A model generated the notes under the pieces. It had not been told where the DNA came from and did not search any database. It saw nothing but the letters and a program-made list of their open reading frames with translations. The position numbers and the translations under genes are program-made. 64,000 nucleotides of DNA from Bacillota bacterium (GTDB lineage: Bacteria > Bacillota > Clostridia > Lachnospirales > Anaerotignaceae): positions 67,831 to 131,830 of the forward strand of contig JAHZDZ010000008.1 in assembly GCA_019422105.1 (NCBI GenBank), written 5' to 3'. Positions 8,276-17,367 of the stretch are shown piece by piece (position 1 is the stretch's first letter; every line of letters starts with the position of its first letter).

Positions 8276-10426
8276 ATGAAAAAAGGATTTATAAAATGGT
8301 TATTGATGTCCATTTTAGTGGTGCAAATGGTATTTGGTTCCGCTTTTTCTGCTTTTGCGAAGGATGAGGATGATGTAAATCCAAGCGATGCGGTTCCTGA
8401 AATAGTGCTTTTAAATGGCCCTGTCTATGAGGTAAAGGCAGGAATGGTAAACGAGGTGGAGATTACCATTAAAAATGCCAGCTCCTACACCACAAAGAAT
8501 GTGGTGGTGCAGCCGACGATTTCGGATACCTCCGATAATCCGTTTAAAATCAGCTTTAAGGATGGCAGCAATAAATTTTCCTCCATTGCACCGAGAAGTG
8601 AAAAAACAGTTACCATGCTGGTGGAGGTAGACTCCACGGCGGCGACAAAGACGTATTCCATGTCTTTAAAGTACACGTTTTTCAATTCCTTTACCAATAA
8701 ATTTTCCGGCAGCGACAATATTTATCTGAAGGTACAAAATGTCAACGCAGAGCCGAATTTTGCAATTGAAAACTATAAGGTCTCTCCTGAGAATGTAGCG
8801 GCGGGAGCAACAGCCACACTGAGCGCAACCCTTAGGAATATCGGACCTATTAATATGAATGATGTTAATATCTCTCTGGATGGACTTGATCCGGCAGGCG
8901 TGAGTATCGTCGGTGTGAGCAATAAACGTTATAATAAGGTAGATGCGGGAACGCAGGTGGATTTCAGCTTCCAGATTGTTACCAATTCAGGCATGGACTC
9001 GGGCAGCTATCCGGTTACGGTACATATGACTTATAAGGACGACGGCGGCAAGGAATATACTCTTGACCAGAAGTATTATGTCAATGTCGGAGGCTCTTCT
9101 TCCGGCGCAAAGCCCACGGTTGAAATTAAAAATATGGCGGAGCCTTCCGGCACCTTTGGTGTAAACTCCAATTTCAGCGTAAAATTTGATTTATTCAATA
9201 ACGGGAAGGCGACGGCAAAAAATATTAAAATTACAGCGACACCTGCCGGCGGAGAGGATGCGGTAGTACCAAAAAGCGCCAGCATACAGACATTAAACGA
9301 GCTTGCGGCAGGCGGCTCAAAAAGCTTTGAGTTTGTATTTGCGGCAACAGCGGCAAGCAAGTCACAAAATTATCCTATTGAGTTTTCCGTGGAGTATGAG
9401 GACGGCACAAAAAAGGAAGGGGTAAACAATGTTATTACCTTTAAACAGTATGCGGGCGTCAATGTCAGCAATCCCGAGGGTGACGCGGTAGGGCCTGACG
9501 GAAAGAAAGTAACCAGCAAGCCCAAAATCATTGTGAGCAATTATGTCTGCGATCCCATTATTGTTATGGCGGGAGAGGAATTTGACCTGACAATGACATT
9601 TTTGAATACCCATCCTGAAAAAAATGTGAAAAATGTAAAAATGTTTCTGACGCTGTCAGAGGAAACATCCTCTGATACGGAGAAAACGGGCAATATTTTT
9701 ACACCGGTAGACAGCAGCAATACTTTTTACTTTGACGCTATTCCATCCAAGGGTACAGTGAACAAAAAGCTGAGGCTTTACACGGTTCCCGATGCACAGC
9801 CTAAAACCTATACACTGACTGTCAATTTTGAGTATGAGGATGAATCAGGCAACGAATATACAGCCACAGAGCTTCTGGGTATTAACGTAGCGCAGCCCAC
9901 AAAGCTTGAGACAAGCCAAATTGCGCTTCCCACCTCTGTTGAGGCGGGTATGCCCGTCAACCTTTCCTTCGAGCTTTATAATACAGGAAAGGTAACCTTA
10001 AATAACCTGATGATTAAGCTGGAGGGCGATATTGACACCCAGAATAAGAGCACTTATCTGGGCAACTTTGAGTCCGGAAACAATGAGTATTTTGACGGCA
10101 CATTCATGATTTATAATGAAGGGGAGACAACGGTCAGCGTTATTCTTTCCTATGACGATCCAAGCGGAGAGCATATAGAAAACAAACAGGACTTTACGAT
10201 TATGGTAACGGCTCCTGCGCCTATGGAGGAGATGGATCCCAGCATGATGGATCCCGGCATGAACGGCGGAGCGAATACGGGAATATTGAAGAAAATAGGG
10301 ATTGGTGTTGGTGTTGTCATAGTTGTGGCTGTCATCGGCGGTATTGTCTGGAAGAAGAGAAAGGCAAAGAAGGAAGAGGAATTTTTGAAGGCTGAGGATG
10401 AGGAAGACAAAAATTTTAAAGGATAA
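8276..10426 (+). CDS. CARDB-like multidomain membrane-anchored protein
   Basis: 716 residues with an N-terminal signal peptide (about 1-28, ending AFSAFA), several repeated beta-sandwich segments that look like CARDB/NEW3 domains (recurring pattern of N-G or N-T-G, then a K or V-rich strand, for example NNGKATAKNIKITA and YNTGKVTLNNLMIKL), a short Pro/Met-rich linker, one C-terminal transmembrane helix (about 672-692) and a basic tail. It would project from the cell surface. Its place between the ATPase and permease suggests it is the extracellular adaptor or substrate receptor of the transporter. Confidence 0.8.
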   Translation: MKKGFIKWLLMSILVVQMVFGSAFSAFAKDEDDVNPSDAVPEIVLLNGPVYEVKAGMVNEVEITIKNASSYTTKNVVVQPTISDTSDNPFKISFKDGSNKFSSIAPRSEKTVTMLVEVDSTAATKTYSMSLKYTFFNSFTNKFSGSDNIYLKVQNVNAEPNFAIENYKVSPENVAAGATATLSATLRNIGPINMNDVNISLDGLDPAGVSIVGVSNKRYNKVDAGTQVDFSFQIVTNSGMDSGSYPVTVHMTYKDDGGKEYTLDQKYYVNVGGSSSGAKPTVEIKNMAEPSGTFGVNSNFSVKFDLFNNGKATAKNIKITATPAGGEDAVVPKSASIQTLNELAAGGSKSFEFVFAATAASKSQNYPIEFSVEYEDGTKKEGVNNVITFKQYAGVNVSNPEGDAVGPDGKKVTSKPKIIVSNYVCDPIIVMAGEEFDLTMTFLNTHPEKNVKNVKMFLTLSEETSSDTEKTGNIFTPVDSSNTFYFDAIPSKGTVNKKLRLYTVPDAQPKTYTLTVNFEYEDESGNEYTATELLGINVAQPTKLETSQIALPTSVEAGMPVNLSFELYNTGKVTLNNLMIKLEGDIDTQNKSTYLGNFESGNNEYFDGTFMIYNEGETTVSVILSYDDPSGEHIENKQDFTIMVTAPAPMEEMDPSMMDPGMNGGANTGILKKIGIGVGVVIVVAVIGGIVWKKRKAKKEEEFLKAEDEEDKNFKG

Positions 10427-10434
10427 GAAAGGTA

Positions 10435-11766
10435 ATGATGCCAATGAGCAGCTTTGATTTATTGAGCATGGCAATGAGAAACCTATGGAAACGAAAGCTG
10501 CGTACGTTTCTGACAGTTCTTGGTGTTATTATCGGAACGGCTTCTATTGTTGTCATGGTATCCATAGGTATTGGAATGAACGAGAGCTACAAAGAGCAGA
10601 TAGAGCAGATGGGAAGCCTTCAGGTTATCAATGTCAGCGCGCCCTATAACGGGGGAGGCATGGCGGTTTCTGTTGGCGGAGGCGGATCCTCCGGTGCCAA
10701 TAAGGGGCAGGTGGTTCTTGACTTGGCCGCTATCAATAAATTTAAGGAAATACCCGGCGTGGAAACGGCGACGCCTGTAGTGCAGACCTGGGGAATGATG
10801 CTAATCAGCGGAAAGTATGCCACGGATTTTCAGGTAATGGGTATTGATCCGGCCAGCATGGAGTTTTTGGGATATAATCTGGGAGAGGGACGCTTTCTCA
10901 GCGAGGAGGACAAAATGACTCTGGTTGTCGGAAGCCAAATCCCAGAGAGTTTTTATAATCCCAAGCTGAGCTGGTCAATGCGGTATAACTCGGAGCCTCC
11001 TGTGGTTGATTTATTAAATGATCCTGTAAAGATAACCTATGATTATAATTATGGCACGAAATATGCCGATAAACAGATTAAGCCCAAGAAAATCGAGGTA
11101 GTCGGTATACTGGAGGGACAGGGTCAGGACAGCTATTCCGCTTTCATGCCTATCAAGGATTTGGAAAAACTGATGGACGAGCAGGAGAAATATCAGAATT
11201 CCAAATATAAGAGCTCAAGCGGAAATAAAAAGAAAAAGGGACAGTATGATCAGGCTATGGTGAAGGTGGAAAATCTCAATGACGTTCAGGCGATACAGCA
11301 GCAGATAAAGGATATGGGCTATGAGGCATACAGCCTCTCCGATTATCTGGAATCCATGCAGGAAAGCTCCAAAATGCTCCAGATGGGCCTTGGCGCTATT
11401 GGTGCAATCTCATTGTTTGTTGCGGCTATCGGTATAGCCAACACAATGATAATGTCTATCTATGAAAGAACCAGGGAAATCGGCGTTATGAAGGTAATCG
11501 GCGCTTCCCTCAAGGATATCCGCAAGCTGTTTTTGACGGAGGCGGCCTTTATTGGTTTTTCAGGAGGCGCTGTGGGAGTTTTGCTGAGTATTCTCCTATC
11601 GAAGATAATCAATATGGTAGGCGGGGAATATGGCGTTTCCTCCATACCGCTGTGGTTAAACCTGGCGGCCCTGTTGTTTGCCACTATGGTAGGTATTGCC
11701 GCCGGTTTCTTCCCGGCGCAGAGGGCTATGAGACTGAGTGCCCTCTCCGCAATTAAAACGGAATGA
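10435..11766 (+). CDS. MacB/FtsX-family ABC permease
   Basis: 443 residues. There is an N-terminal helix after RNLWKRKLRTFLTVLGVIIG, a large extracellular MacB-type core domain and three C-terminal helices (FtsX domain, including ERTREIGVMKVIGAS). This topology matches MacB-like permeases that move or extract substrates by mechanotransmission. A low-complexity basic stretch (SSSGNKKKKGQ, about residues 260-270) lies in the extracellular domain. It starts 8 bases after the CARDB-like gene, so the three genes form an operon. The precise start among ATG 10435, 10438 and 10444 is uncertain. Confidence 0.9.
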   Translation: MMPMSSFDLLSMAMRNLWKRKLRTFLTVLGVIIGTASIVVMVSIGIGMNESYKEQIEQMGSLQVINVSAPYNGGGMAVSVGGGGSSGANKGQVVLDLAAINKFKEIPGVETATPVVQTWGMMLISGKYATDFQVMGIDPASMEFLGYNLGEGRFLSEEDKMTLVVGSQIPESFYNPKLSWSMRYNSEPPVVDLLNDPVKITYDYNYGTKYADKQIKPKKIEVVGILEGQGQDSYSAFMPIKDLEKLMDEQEKYQNSKYKSSSGNKKKKGQYDQAMVKVENLNDVQAIQQQIKDMGYEAYSLSDYLESMQESSKMLQMGLGAIGAISLFVAAIGIANTMIMSIYERTREIGVMKVIGASLKDIRKLFLTEAAFIGFSGGAVGVLLSILLSKIINMVGGEYGVSSIPLWLNLAALLFATMVGIAAGFFPAQRAMRLSALSAIKTE

Positions 11767-11770
11767 AACA

Positions 11771-11860
11771 CTGCCGCAAGGTGGTGGTGTTTACGGATAG
11801 ATTGGAGAATAATCTATCCGTTTCCCCAAATAACTGCCGCAAGGTGGCGGTGTTTACGGA
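11771..11860. repeat. Paired 27-bp direct repeat with central palindrome
   Basis: A 27-base unit at 11771-11797 (starting CTGCCGCAAGGTGG) recurs at 11834-11860 with one mismatch. Between them is a perfect 11-bp inverted repeat, ACGGATAGATT (11793-11803) with AATCTATCCGT (11811-11821). It lies in the gap after the permease gene, where it may act as a terminator, but no T-run follows. The rest of the gap to 12066 holds no gene. Confidence 0.65.
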
Positions 11861-12066
11861 AAGGTTTGCGAAGCAATGTGCAGTCTCCTGAAATGAAATT
11901 TGCAGGGTGGCGGCCAAAGATCGGAAGCGTGGATTTGTGGATTCTAATGCTACAGACGTAGGTTTACTTTGATTCAAATACAGAAAAGGTGTATACTATA
12001 CAGGACAAAAAACAGGGTTATCTCCAGAAGGTAATCCTTGTTTTATTGAGACAAAGGAGGCGTGCC

Positions 12067-13251
12067 GTGAAATATATAGTGGTAATAGGGGATGGTATGG
12101 CTGATTTTCCTCATCCTCTTCTGGGAGGGAAAACGCCTCTGGAAGCATCTGATATACCGGCTATGGATTATATGGCGCAAAATGGAGTTCTCGGCAGAGT
12201 GCAGACTGTGCCGGCGGCTTTTACAGCGGGAAGTGACACTGCAAATTTGTCGATACTGGGTTATGCGCCGGAAATCTACTACAGTGGGAGAGGCGGCCTT
12301 GAGGCGCAGGGAATGGGCATTTGCCTGGATAGGGAGGATGTTGTATACCGTTTTCAGGTAGTGGAGCTGTCAGAGAGGGAAAGCTTTCCGAATAAAACGA
12401 TACTTGGAATAAAAAAATTTGATGAAAAATGCTATGACAATATGACAGCTCTTTTGAATCAAAAGCTTGAAACAGGCAGGATACGATTTTACAGCGGCGC
12501 TCAAGGATCGGGCCTTATGGTATGGAAGGGCGGAGAGGAGGAGCGCGTTCCTATGCCATATCAGGCTATTGGGAAAACAGCGGGCGATTTTTTAAGCGGA
12601 GATTCCTCACTGCTGGATATTATGCAAAAAAGCTGTGCTTTTTTTACAGAGCTTCTTACAGATATGGTTCAAAAAAAAGAAAACTATGGGTTATGGCTCT
12701 GGGGATGTGGAAAGAAAACAGTGCTTCCGCTTTTTGAGGAATGCTTCCAGAAAACGGTGGCCTTGATTACGGCGGTTAATCTGATGCGGGGAATTGGAAA
12801 GGCGGCCGGTATTGAAATTGTGGAGGTTGAAGGGGCGACAGGGTTGTTTAACACCAATTATGAGGGCAAGACAGACGAAGCCCTAAAGGCATTAAAGAGG
12901 GGTAAGGATATTGTTGTGATACATCTGGAGGGGCCTGATATGGCAAGCCACGAAAGAAATGTTTACAGGAAAAAGGAGGCCATAGAATCTATAGACAGGC
13001 GACTTTTAAGGCCTTTGCTTCAGGCGGTGGACGGTTGGGGCGAGCCGTATTCAGTTTTGCTGCTGTCGGATCATTTTACCTCCTCTTTGGATGGTCTTCA
13101 CTATGGCGGTAAGGTGCCTTTCGTTTTGTATCGAAGCAGAAGCGGCAGTGCAAACCATTTTGTTGCCTTTACGGAAAAGGAGGCGGAGAAAGGAATTATA
13201 CTGGAAAGCGGTATGGAGCTGATGCCCTTTTTATTGCGGGAAGACAGATAA
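12067..13251 (+). CDS. apgM: Cofactor-independent phosphoglycerate mutase, archaeal type
   Basis: The start is GTG 12067, set by AAAGGAGG at 12053-12060. The frame extends upstream but without a binding site. The 394-residue protein has the alkaline-phosphatase fold signature of this family: VIGDGMADF near the start, the nucleophile region GSDTANLSILGY, and metal-ligand segments HLEGPDMASHERN and SDHFTSS. It would interconvert 3- and 2-phosphoglycerate, or act in the related phosphonopyruvate-decarboxylase-like group. It is a single gene with its own terminator. Confidence 0.9.
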   Translation: MKYIVVIGDGMADFPHPLLGGKTPLEASDIPAMDYMAQNGVLGRVQTVPAAFTAGSDTANLSILGYAPEIYYSGRGGLEAQGMGICLDREDVVYRFQVVELSERESFPNKTILGIKKFDEKCYDNMTALLNQKLETGRIRFYSGAQGSGLMVWKGGEEERVPMPYQAIGKTAGDFLSGDSSLLDIMQKSCAFFTELLTDMVQKKENYGLWLWGCGKKTVLPLFEECFQKTVALITAVNLMRGIGKAAGIEIVEVEGATGLFNTNYEGKTDEALKALKRGKDIVVIHLEGPDMASHERNVYRKKEAIESIDRRLLRPLLQAVDGWGEPYSVLLLSDHFTSSLDGLHYGGKVPFVLYRSRSGSANHFVAFTEKEAEKGIILESGMELMPFLLREDR

Positions 13252-13274
13252 AATATATTTTATCTGTCTTTTTT
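13241..13274 (+). terminator. Terminator of the phosphoglycerate mutase gene
   Basis: A long perfect stem (AAGACAGATAAAAT with ATTTTATCTGTCTT) spans the stop codon and runs into T6. Confidence 0.9.
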
Positions 13275-13297
13275 ACAGGGGAAATTTTGACATTTTA

Positions 13298-13326
13298 TTG
13301 TTTCCAAATGGGAGATGGCTTATAAT
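13298..13326 (+). promoter_or_regulatory. Promoter of the DUF3307-like gene
   Basis: TTGTTT (13298-13303) and TATAAT (13321-13326) with a 17-base spacer, 33 bases before the gene start. Confidence 0.7.
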
Positions 13327-13358
13327 GGTCAAAACAAATGATATAGGGGGAGAGGAGA

Positions 13359-13736
13359 ATGTATCAGGCTCTTATACTGATAGGAATGATATTTTGTCAT
13401 ATCACAGACGATTACTATTTGCAGGGACTATTGGCGTCTTTAAAACAAAAGGCATGGTGGGCGGATAATGCGCCTGAACCGTTATACAGGTATGATTACA
13501 TTGTGGCGCTGTTTATGCATAGCTTCAGCTGGAGCTTTATGATTATGCTCATTCCGACAGTTTATACTGTTTTGACCAGGGGAACCTGGTACCCATTTTT
13601 GTTTGTGGGAAACATAGCCGTTCATATGGCAATTGATAATGCAAAGGCGAACAAAAGGAGTATCTCTTTATTGCAGGATCAATCCATGCATATGGTACAG
13701 ATATTGGTCACATGGCTTTTTATGATTGTACTATAA
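13359..13736 (+). CDS. DUF3307-like membrane protein
   Basis: 125 residues, with four hydrophobic segments and conserved His/Asp positions in membrane (CHITDDYYLQ, MHSFSW, HMAIDNAK). This pattern resembles small DUF3307-type membrane proteins, which occur in both chromosomes and phages and have no settled function. It has its own promoter. A short possible frame (about 42 codons, 13769-13893) follows it but is too weak to call. Confidence 0.6.
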   Translation: MYQALILIGMIFCHITDDYYLQGLLASLKQKAWWADNAPEPLYRYDYIVALFMHSFSWSFMIMLIPTVYTVLTRGTWYPFLFVGNIAVHMAIDNAKANKRSISLLQDQSMHMVQILVTWLFMIVL

Positions 13737-13920
13737 GAAACGGCGTTTTCTGAGTAAGCTTATTATTTTGGATTACATAAAAGAAATGGCAATTGATGCA
13801 GGGCCTTTCATGGCAGGAATGGAGGTAAGGAGCATCAATCAAAGTGGTGCTTGCAACCGGTTTAAAAAAATGTTTGCCATGCAGATTACTTAGAAAAAAT
13901 GCTATTTGGGAGGAAAAAAT

Positions 13921-15204
13921 ATGTTGACAGAGGACGGCGGAAGCAAGCTGAGGGCCTTTTCTGAAAAAAATCACAGAGAGACCCTTACAGAGGTGATGCA
14001 GGGTGTATGGCATATAGGAGGGCTGGGACACAGCAATGCCATATTTGTGGAGGGAGATTCCGGTGTACTGTTAATTGATACGTTGGACACTCTTGAGAGG
14101 GGTCAGAGGCTAAGGAAGCTTATTTGGGAGAAATGCGGCAAAGGGGTGAAAACTATCCTGTACACCCACGGACATCCGGATCATCGCGGAGGTGCGGGGG
14201 CCTTTTTGGAGGATGCGCCTGAAATTATAGCCTTTGCGCCCAAAACCGCTGCTCTGGATAAGACGGAGCTGTTGCAGGACATTCAAAATAAACGGGGAGA
14301 ACGTCAATTTGGCTATCTGCTGACGGAGGAAGAAAACATCTCCCAGGGCATTGGACGGCGTGAAGGAATATCCTATGGAGAGAAAAGGGCTTTTGTCTCC
14401 CCTGCTGTTGTGTACACGCAGGACAAGGTGGAAAGAGAGATAGACGGTATTCAGATGGAGATGGTCAGACTGCCGGGAGAGGCGGAGGATCAAATGATGA
14501 TTTGGTTTCCTCAGAAGAAGATTCTATGTTGCGGGGATAATTATTATGGCTGTTTTCCCAACCTGTATGCAATCCGCGGCGGTCAATACCGTGATATTGC
14601 ACTGTGGATAAAGAGCATTGATACAATGCTGTCATATCCGGCGGAGTACCTGCTTCCCGGGCATATGGCCATAATAGCGGGAAATGACAATATCAGGCAG
14701 GTGCTAACCAATTTTAAAGATGCCATGGAATATATTTTGACTAAGACATTGGAGGGAATGAACAGAGGAAAGGGGCCAAATGAGCTGGCAAGTGAAATAA
14801 AGCTGCCACAGGAGTATGCCCAATTACCCTATCTGGCGGAGCATTATGGGTGTGCCGAATGGACGGTGCGCGCTGTATACACAGCGTACCTGGGATGGTT
14901 CGATGGAAACCCGACCAATTTACATCCTCTGCCGCCCAGGGAACATGCTGACAAAACGATTGATATCATGGGAGGAGCCGCAAGGGTTTATCAGGAGGCT
15001 CTGAAAGCGATGGAAAAGGGTGAATTCCAGTGGTGCCTGGAGCTTTGCGATTTGCTGCTGGATAAGGCGGCGCTTGTGCAGAAAGCTTTGCTTTTGAAGG
15101 CAGATGCGCTGAAAAAAATTGCGGAAATGGAGACAAGTGCCAATGGCAGGCACTACTATATAGCGTATGCCAATGAGCTGTTAAAAAAGGCTTTTGAACA
15201 GTAA
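13921..15204 (+). CDS. Alkylsulfatase-like metallo-beta-lactamase protein
   Basis: ATG 13921 is chosen because GGGAGG lies just before it. The 427-residue protein has an MBL domain with the zinc motif THGHPDHRGG (residues 82-91) and later ligands around GDNYYGC and LPGHMAI. A C-terminal alkyl-sulfatase dimerisation-type domain begins near YGCAEWTVRAVYTAYLGWFDGNP. Class II alkylsulfatases cleave the C-O bond of alkyl sulfates, but here the motif is HGHPDH rather than the usual HSHVDH, and there is no signal peptide. The substrate is therefore uncertain and the enzyme is probably cytoplasmic. Confidence 0.8.
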   Translation: MLTEDGGSKLRAFSEKNHRETLTEVMQGVWHIGGLGHSNAIFVEGDSGVLLIDTLDTLERGQRLRKLIWEKCGKGVKTILYTHGHPDHRGGAGAFLEDAPEIIAFAPKTAALDKTELLQDIQNKRGERQFGYLLTEEENISQGIGRREGISYGEKRAFVSPAVVYTQDKVEREIDGIQMEMVRLPGEAEDQMMIWFPQKKILCCGDNYYGCFPNLYAIRGGQYRDIALWIKSIDTMLSYPAEYLLPGHMAIIAGNDNIRQVLTNFKDAMEYILTKTLEGMNRGKGPNELASEIKLPQEYAQLPYLAEHYGCAEWTVRAVYTAYLGWFDGNPTNLHPLPPREHADKTIDIMGGAARVYQEALKAMEKGEFQWCLELCDLLLDKAALVQKALLLKADALKKIAEMETSANGRHYYIAYANELLKKAFEQ

Positions 15205-15226
15205 ATTTTAATATGGTTTTGTTGTC

Positions 15227-15260
15227 AAATCCCTGTTTCGGCATAGAAACAGGGATTTTT
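15227..15260 (+). terminator. Terminator after the metallo-beta-lactamase gene
   Basis: AAATCCCTGTTTC pairs with GAAACAGGGATTT and is followed by further T. Confidence 0.9.
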
Positions 15261-15261
15261 A

Positions 15262-15812
15262 GCAGTGCTTATGTATACAGAGATTTTTGTAAAAATGACG
15301 AATAGGAAGGAGAGATTTCCATTACAGGTAAGTGTGTTTGTATGCTGCCTCGGTAATACGTTTCATGAAAAGTGTCGGCGGACAGTTTGACGCTGATTGC
15401 CGAATAATATATTTTTGGATGCATAATGATAGAATTCTTACGGTAATTTGATGGGGAAATGCTGAAAATTATATGGAATTTGACGTGATACAGATGTCAT
15501 TGCAGAATGTTTTTTTGTTTTTTGTATACTGAAGTTTTCGGAAAAACGAAATAGTGACGAAATTTTGAAAAAATACACAATTGAAGACGGTTATGTATTT
15601 GTTTTTTTGCTACACATTGTATAAGATGTTTGCTATACTGTGTATTGTTTATGTTATCAAATGTAATAGACAAAGCTGCGCCGGCGAATACTATAAAAAG
15701 GCGGAAGAAAGTGTGTATGTTACGGAGAACGAAAGAGTAGCCTTGAAATCTGCGGCGATACCGGCAGTGTGTCAGGTAAAAGAATTCTCGGGAATGAAAG
15801 GAGTTCATGCTT
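15262..15812. other. Non-coding gap upstream of the DUF819 gene
   Basis: About 550 bases with no convincing gene. A frame of 84 codons at 15581-15835 overlaps the DUF819 start and lacks a binding site. The last 150 bases are probably an untranslated leader. AAAGGAG at 15797-15803 is the ribosome-binding site for the next gene. Confidence 0.5.
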
Positions 15813-17003
15813 ATGACAAGTTTAATCAGTGCTGACAATGCCATTGGGTTATGGTTTGTGATTATAGGCTTTGTTTTCTTCGCCATGTTCGCGGAGCGGC
15901 ATTATAAATGGGCCAGAGCTGTCGGCGCCTGTCTTATCTGCCTGATAGGTGGCATGCTTTTGTCTACCAGCGGGCTTATGCCGGCTACATCAGGCGTATA
16001 TGACGCCATATGGAGCTATGTGACGCCGGCTGCTATCCCTTTGGTGCTTTTTAAGGCCGATGTCAGGCGTATCGGAAAGGAATGCGGAAAAATGCTTTTC
16101 ATGTTCCTGAGTGCTTGCTGCGGCACAATGCTCGGCGCGGTTATCGCATCATGTGTACTCCATGGACACATATCCGAATTCAATAAATGTGCCGCCATGT
16201 TTACAAGCTCCCAGACGGGTGGAACGATGAATATGATTGTCATGGGGGAAGTGTTTGATATTTCGAAAAATATGTTTAACGCTGTTTATCTGGCGGATAC
16301 CATCACCTTTGCTTTTACCCTTTTTACATTGACATTGCTGCCGTCTATGGGCTTTATCAGAAAACACTTCAGGGCTTCCTATCCTATATTGACGGAAGAG
16401 GAAATAAAGCAGAAGAGACAGCAGGAGATGGCAGAGGGAGGTTTTGACGTCTACAGCATTGCAAAATCACTGACAATATCTCTTTGTATTGTGTTTGTTT
16501 CTACCATGATTGCTGATTTTGTAAGCGGACTGGAAATAAATGAAGTAATGAGACAGCTTTTTGGACAGAAGTATCTTGTGCTGACGGCAATCACCGTTAT
16601 CCTTGCCACAGCGTTTCCCAGGCAGCTGGGTACTATCAGAGGCTCCCAGGAAATGGGCCTTTTCCTGATGTACATATTTTTTGTTGTTATCTCTACGGAG
16701 GCCAATCTGAGGGAGATTTTGACAGTTGGGCCGGCTCTTATCTTATTTTCTTTCATCATGTTTCTCTCACTGGTTACTGTTTCTCTTGTTTTTGGAAAGA
16801 TTTTTCAGTTCAGTCTTGAGGAGATTTCCGTTTCCGCCAACGCTGCCCTGGGCGGCCCCTCCACAGCAGCAGCGGCAGCAGTCGCAAAGGGTTGGACTGA
16901 TCTTGTTACGCCGGGCGTTTTGCTTGGCACTTTAGGATATATACTGGGAAATTATTTCGGTGTGTTTATTGGAAATTTTGTTTTAAAATTATTTGGGGTG
17001 TAG
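15813..17003 (+). CDS. DUF819-family integral membrane protein
   Basis: About 396 residues. ATG 15813 is preferred over ATG 15807 by the spacing from AAAGGAG. The protein has about ten hydrophobic helices and the DUF819 pattern (PAAIPLVLFKADVRRIGKE, FTSSQTGGTMNMIVMGE, ANAALGGPSTAAAAAVAKG). The two glycine- and serine-rich hairpins suggest an inverted-repeat transporter fold. The family (YjcL-like) has no well-established substrate. Confidence 0.88.
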   Translation: MTSLISADNAIGLWFVIIGFVFFAMFAERHYKWARAVGACLICLIGGMLLSTSGLMPATSGVYDAIWSYVTPAAIPLVLFKADVRRIGKECGKMLFMFLSACCGTMLGAVIASCVLHGHISEFNKCAAMFTSSQTGGTMNMIVMGEVFDISKNMFNAVYLADTITFAFTLFTLTLLPSMGFIRKHFRASYPILTEEEIKQKRQQEMAEGGFDVYSIAKSLTISLCIVFVSTMIADFVSGLEINEVMRQLFGQKYLVLTAITVILATAFPRQLGTIRGSQEMGLFLMYIFFVVISTEANLREILTVGPALILFSFIMFLSLVTVSLVFGKIFQFSLEEISVSANAALGGPSTAAAAAVAKGWTDLVTPGVLLGTLGYILGNYFGVFIGNFVLKLFGV

Positions 17004-17132
17004 AGTGGACGTGAATTTCCTTTTAAACTTTTTGTAAAATTGGCGTCACAGCTATAGCGACAGCTTTGATTTGTTTTGTTGCATCAGCTCCCTCAGACTG
17101 TAGACAAAGTAAATTATACGCGGCAGGAGCTT

Positions 17133-17310
17133 GAGGGCAGAGCCCTCGAACCGGAATCACGTAGGCGGAATTTACTTACGCCTACGTGTGGAAATACCGA
17201 TTTGTAGAGGCAGAAAGCCCTTGCGCGAGCAAATCGGTATTTCATCCCTATGTAAGCAGATTCATGGCGTTAGCCATGAATCTGCTAGAGTGGCAACGAG
17301 TCGACACTCT
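17133..17310. ncRNA. Five consecutive perfect hairpins (structured RNA or palindromic element)
   Basis: In 180 bases there are five separate perfect inverted repeats: GAGGGC/GCCCTC (17133-17147), CACGTAGGCG/CGCCTACGTG (17158-17188), a 14-bp stem GAAATACCGATTTG (17191-17204 with 17230-17243), a 13-bp stem GCAGATTCATGGC (17256-17268 with 17273-17285, loop GTTA) and AGAGTG/CACTCT (17287-17310). None is followed by a T-run, so they are not ordinary terminators. The region lies between two convergent genes and has no frame that would explain them. A structured RNA or a palindromic mobile relic are both possible. Confidence 0.55.
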
Positions 17311-17367
17311 CAGGTAAAGGTGTATTTATGCCTTTCCCTCTTTTTGACCGCCTATACTGTTAGATTT

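Noticed and set aside
11771..11860. CRISPR array
   Set aside because: Only two repeat units exist, the spacer contains a palindrome and no cas genes are in the window.
13769..13893. Small gene after the DUF3307-like gene
   Set aside because: A 42-codon frame exists but has no clear ribosome-binding site or family.
15581..15835. 84-codon gene upstream of DUF819
   Set aside because: It overlaps the DUF819 start, lacks a binding site and has biased composition typical of a leader region.
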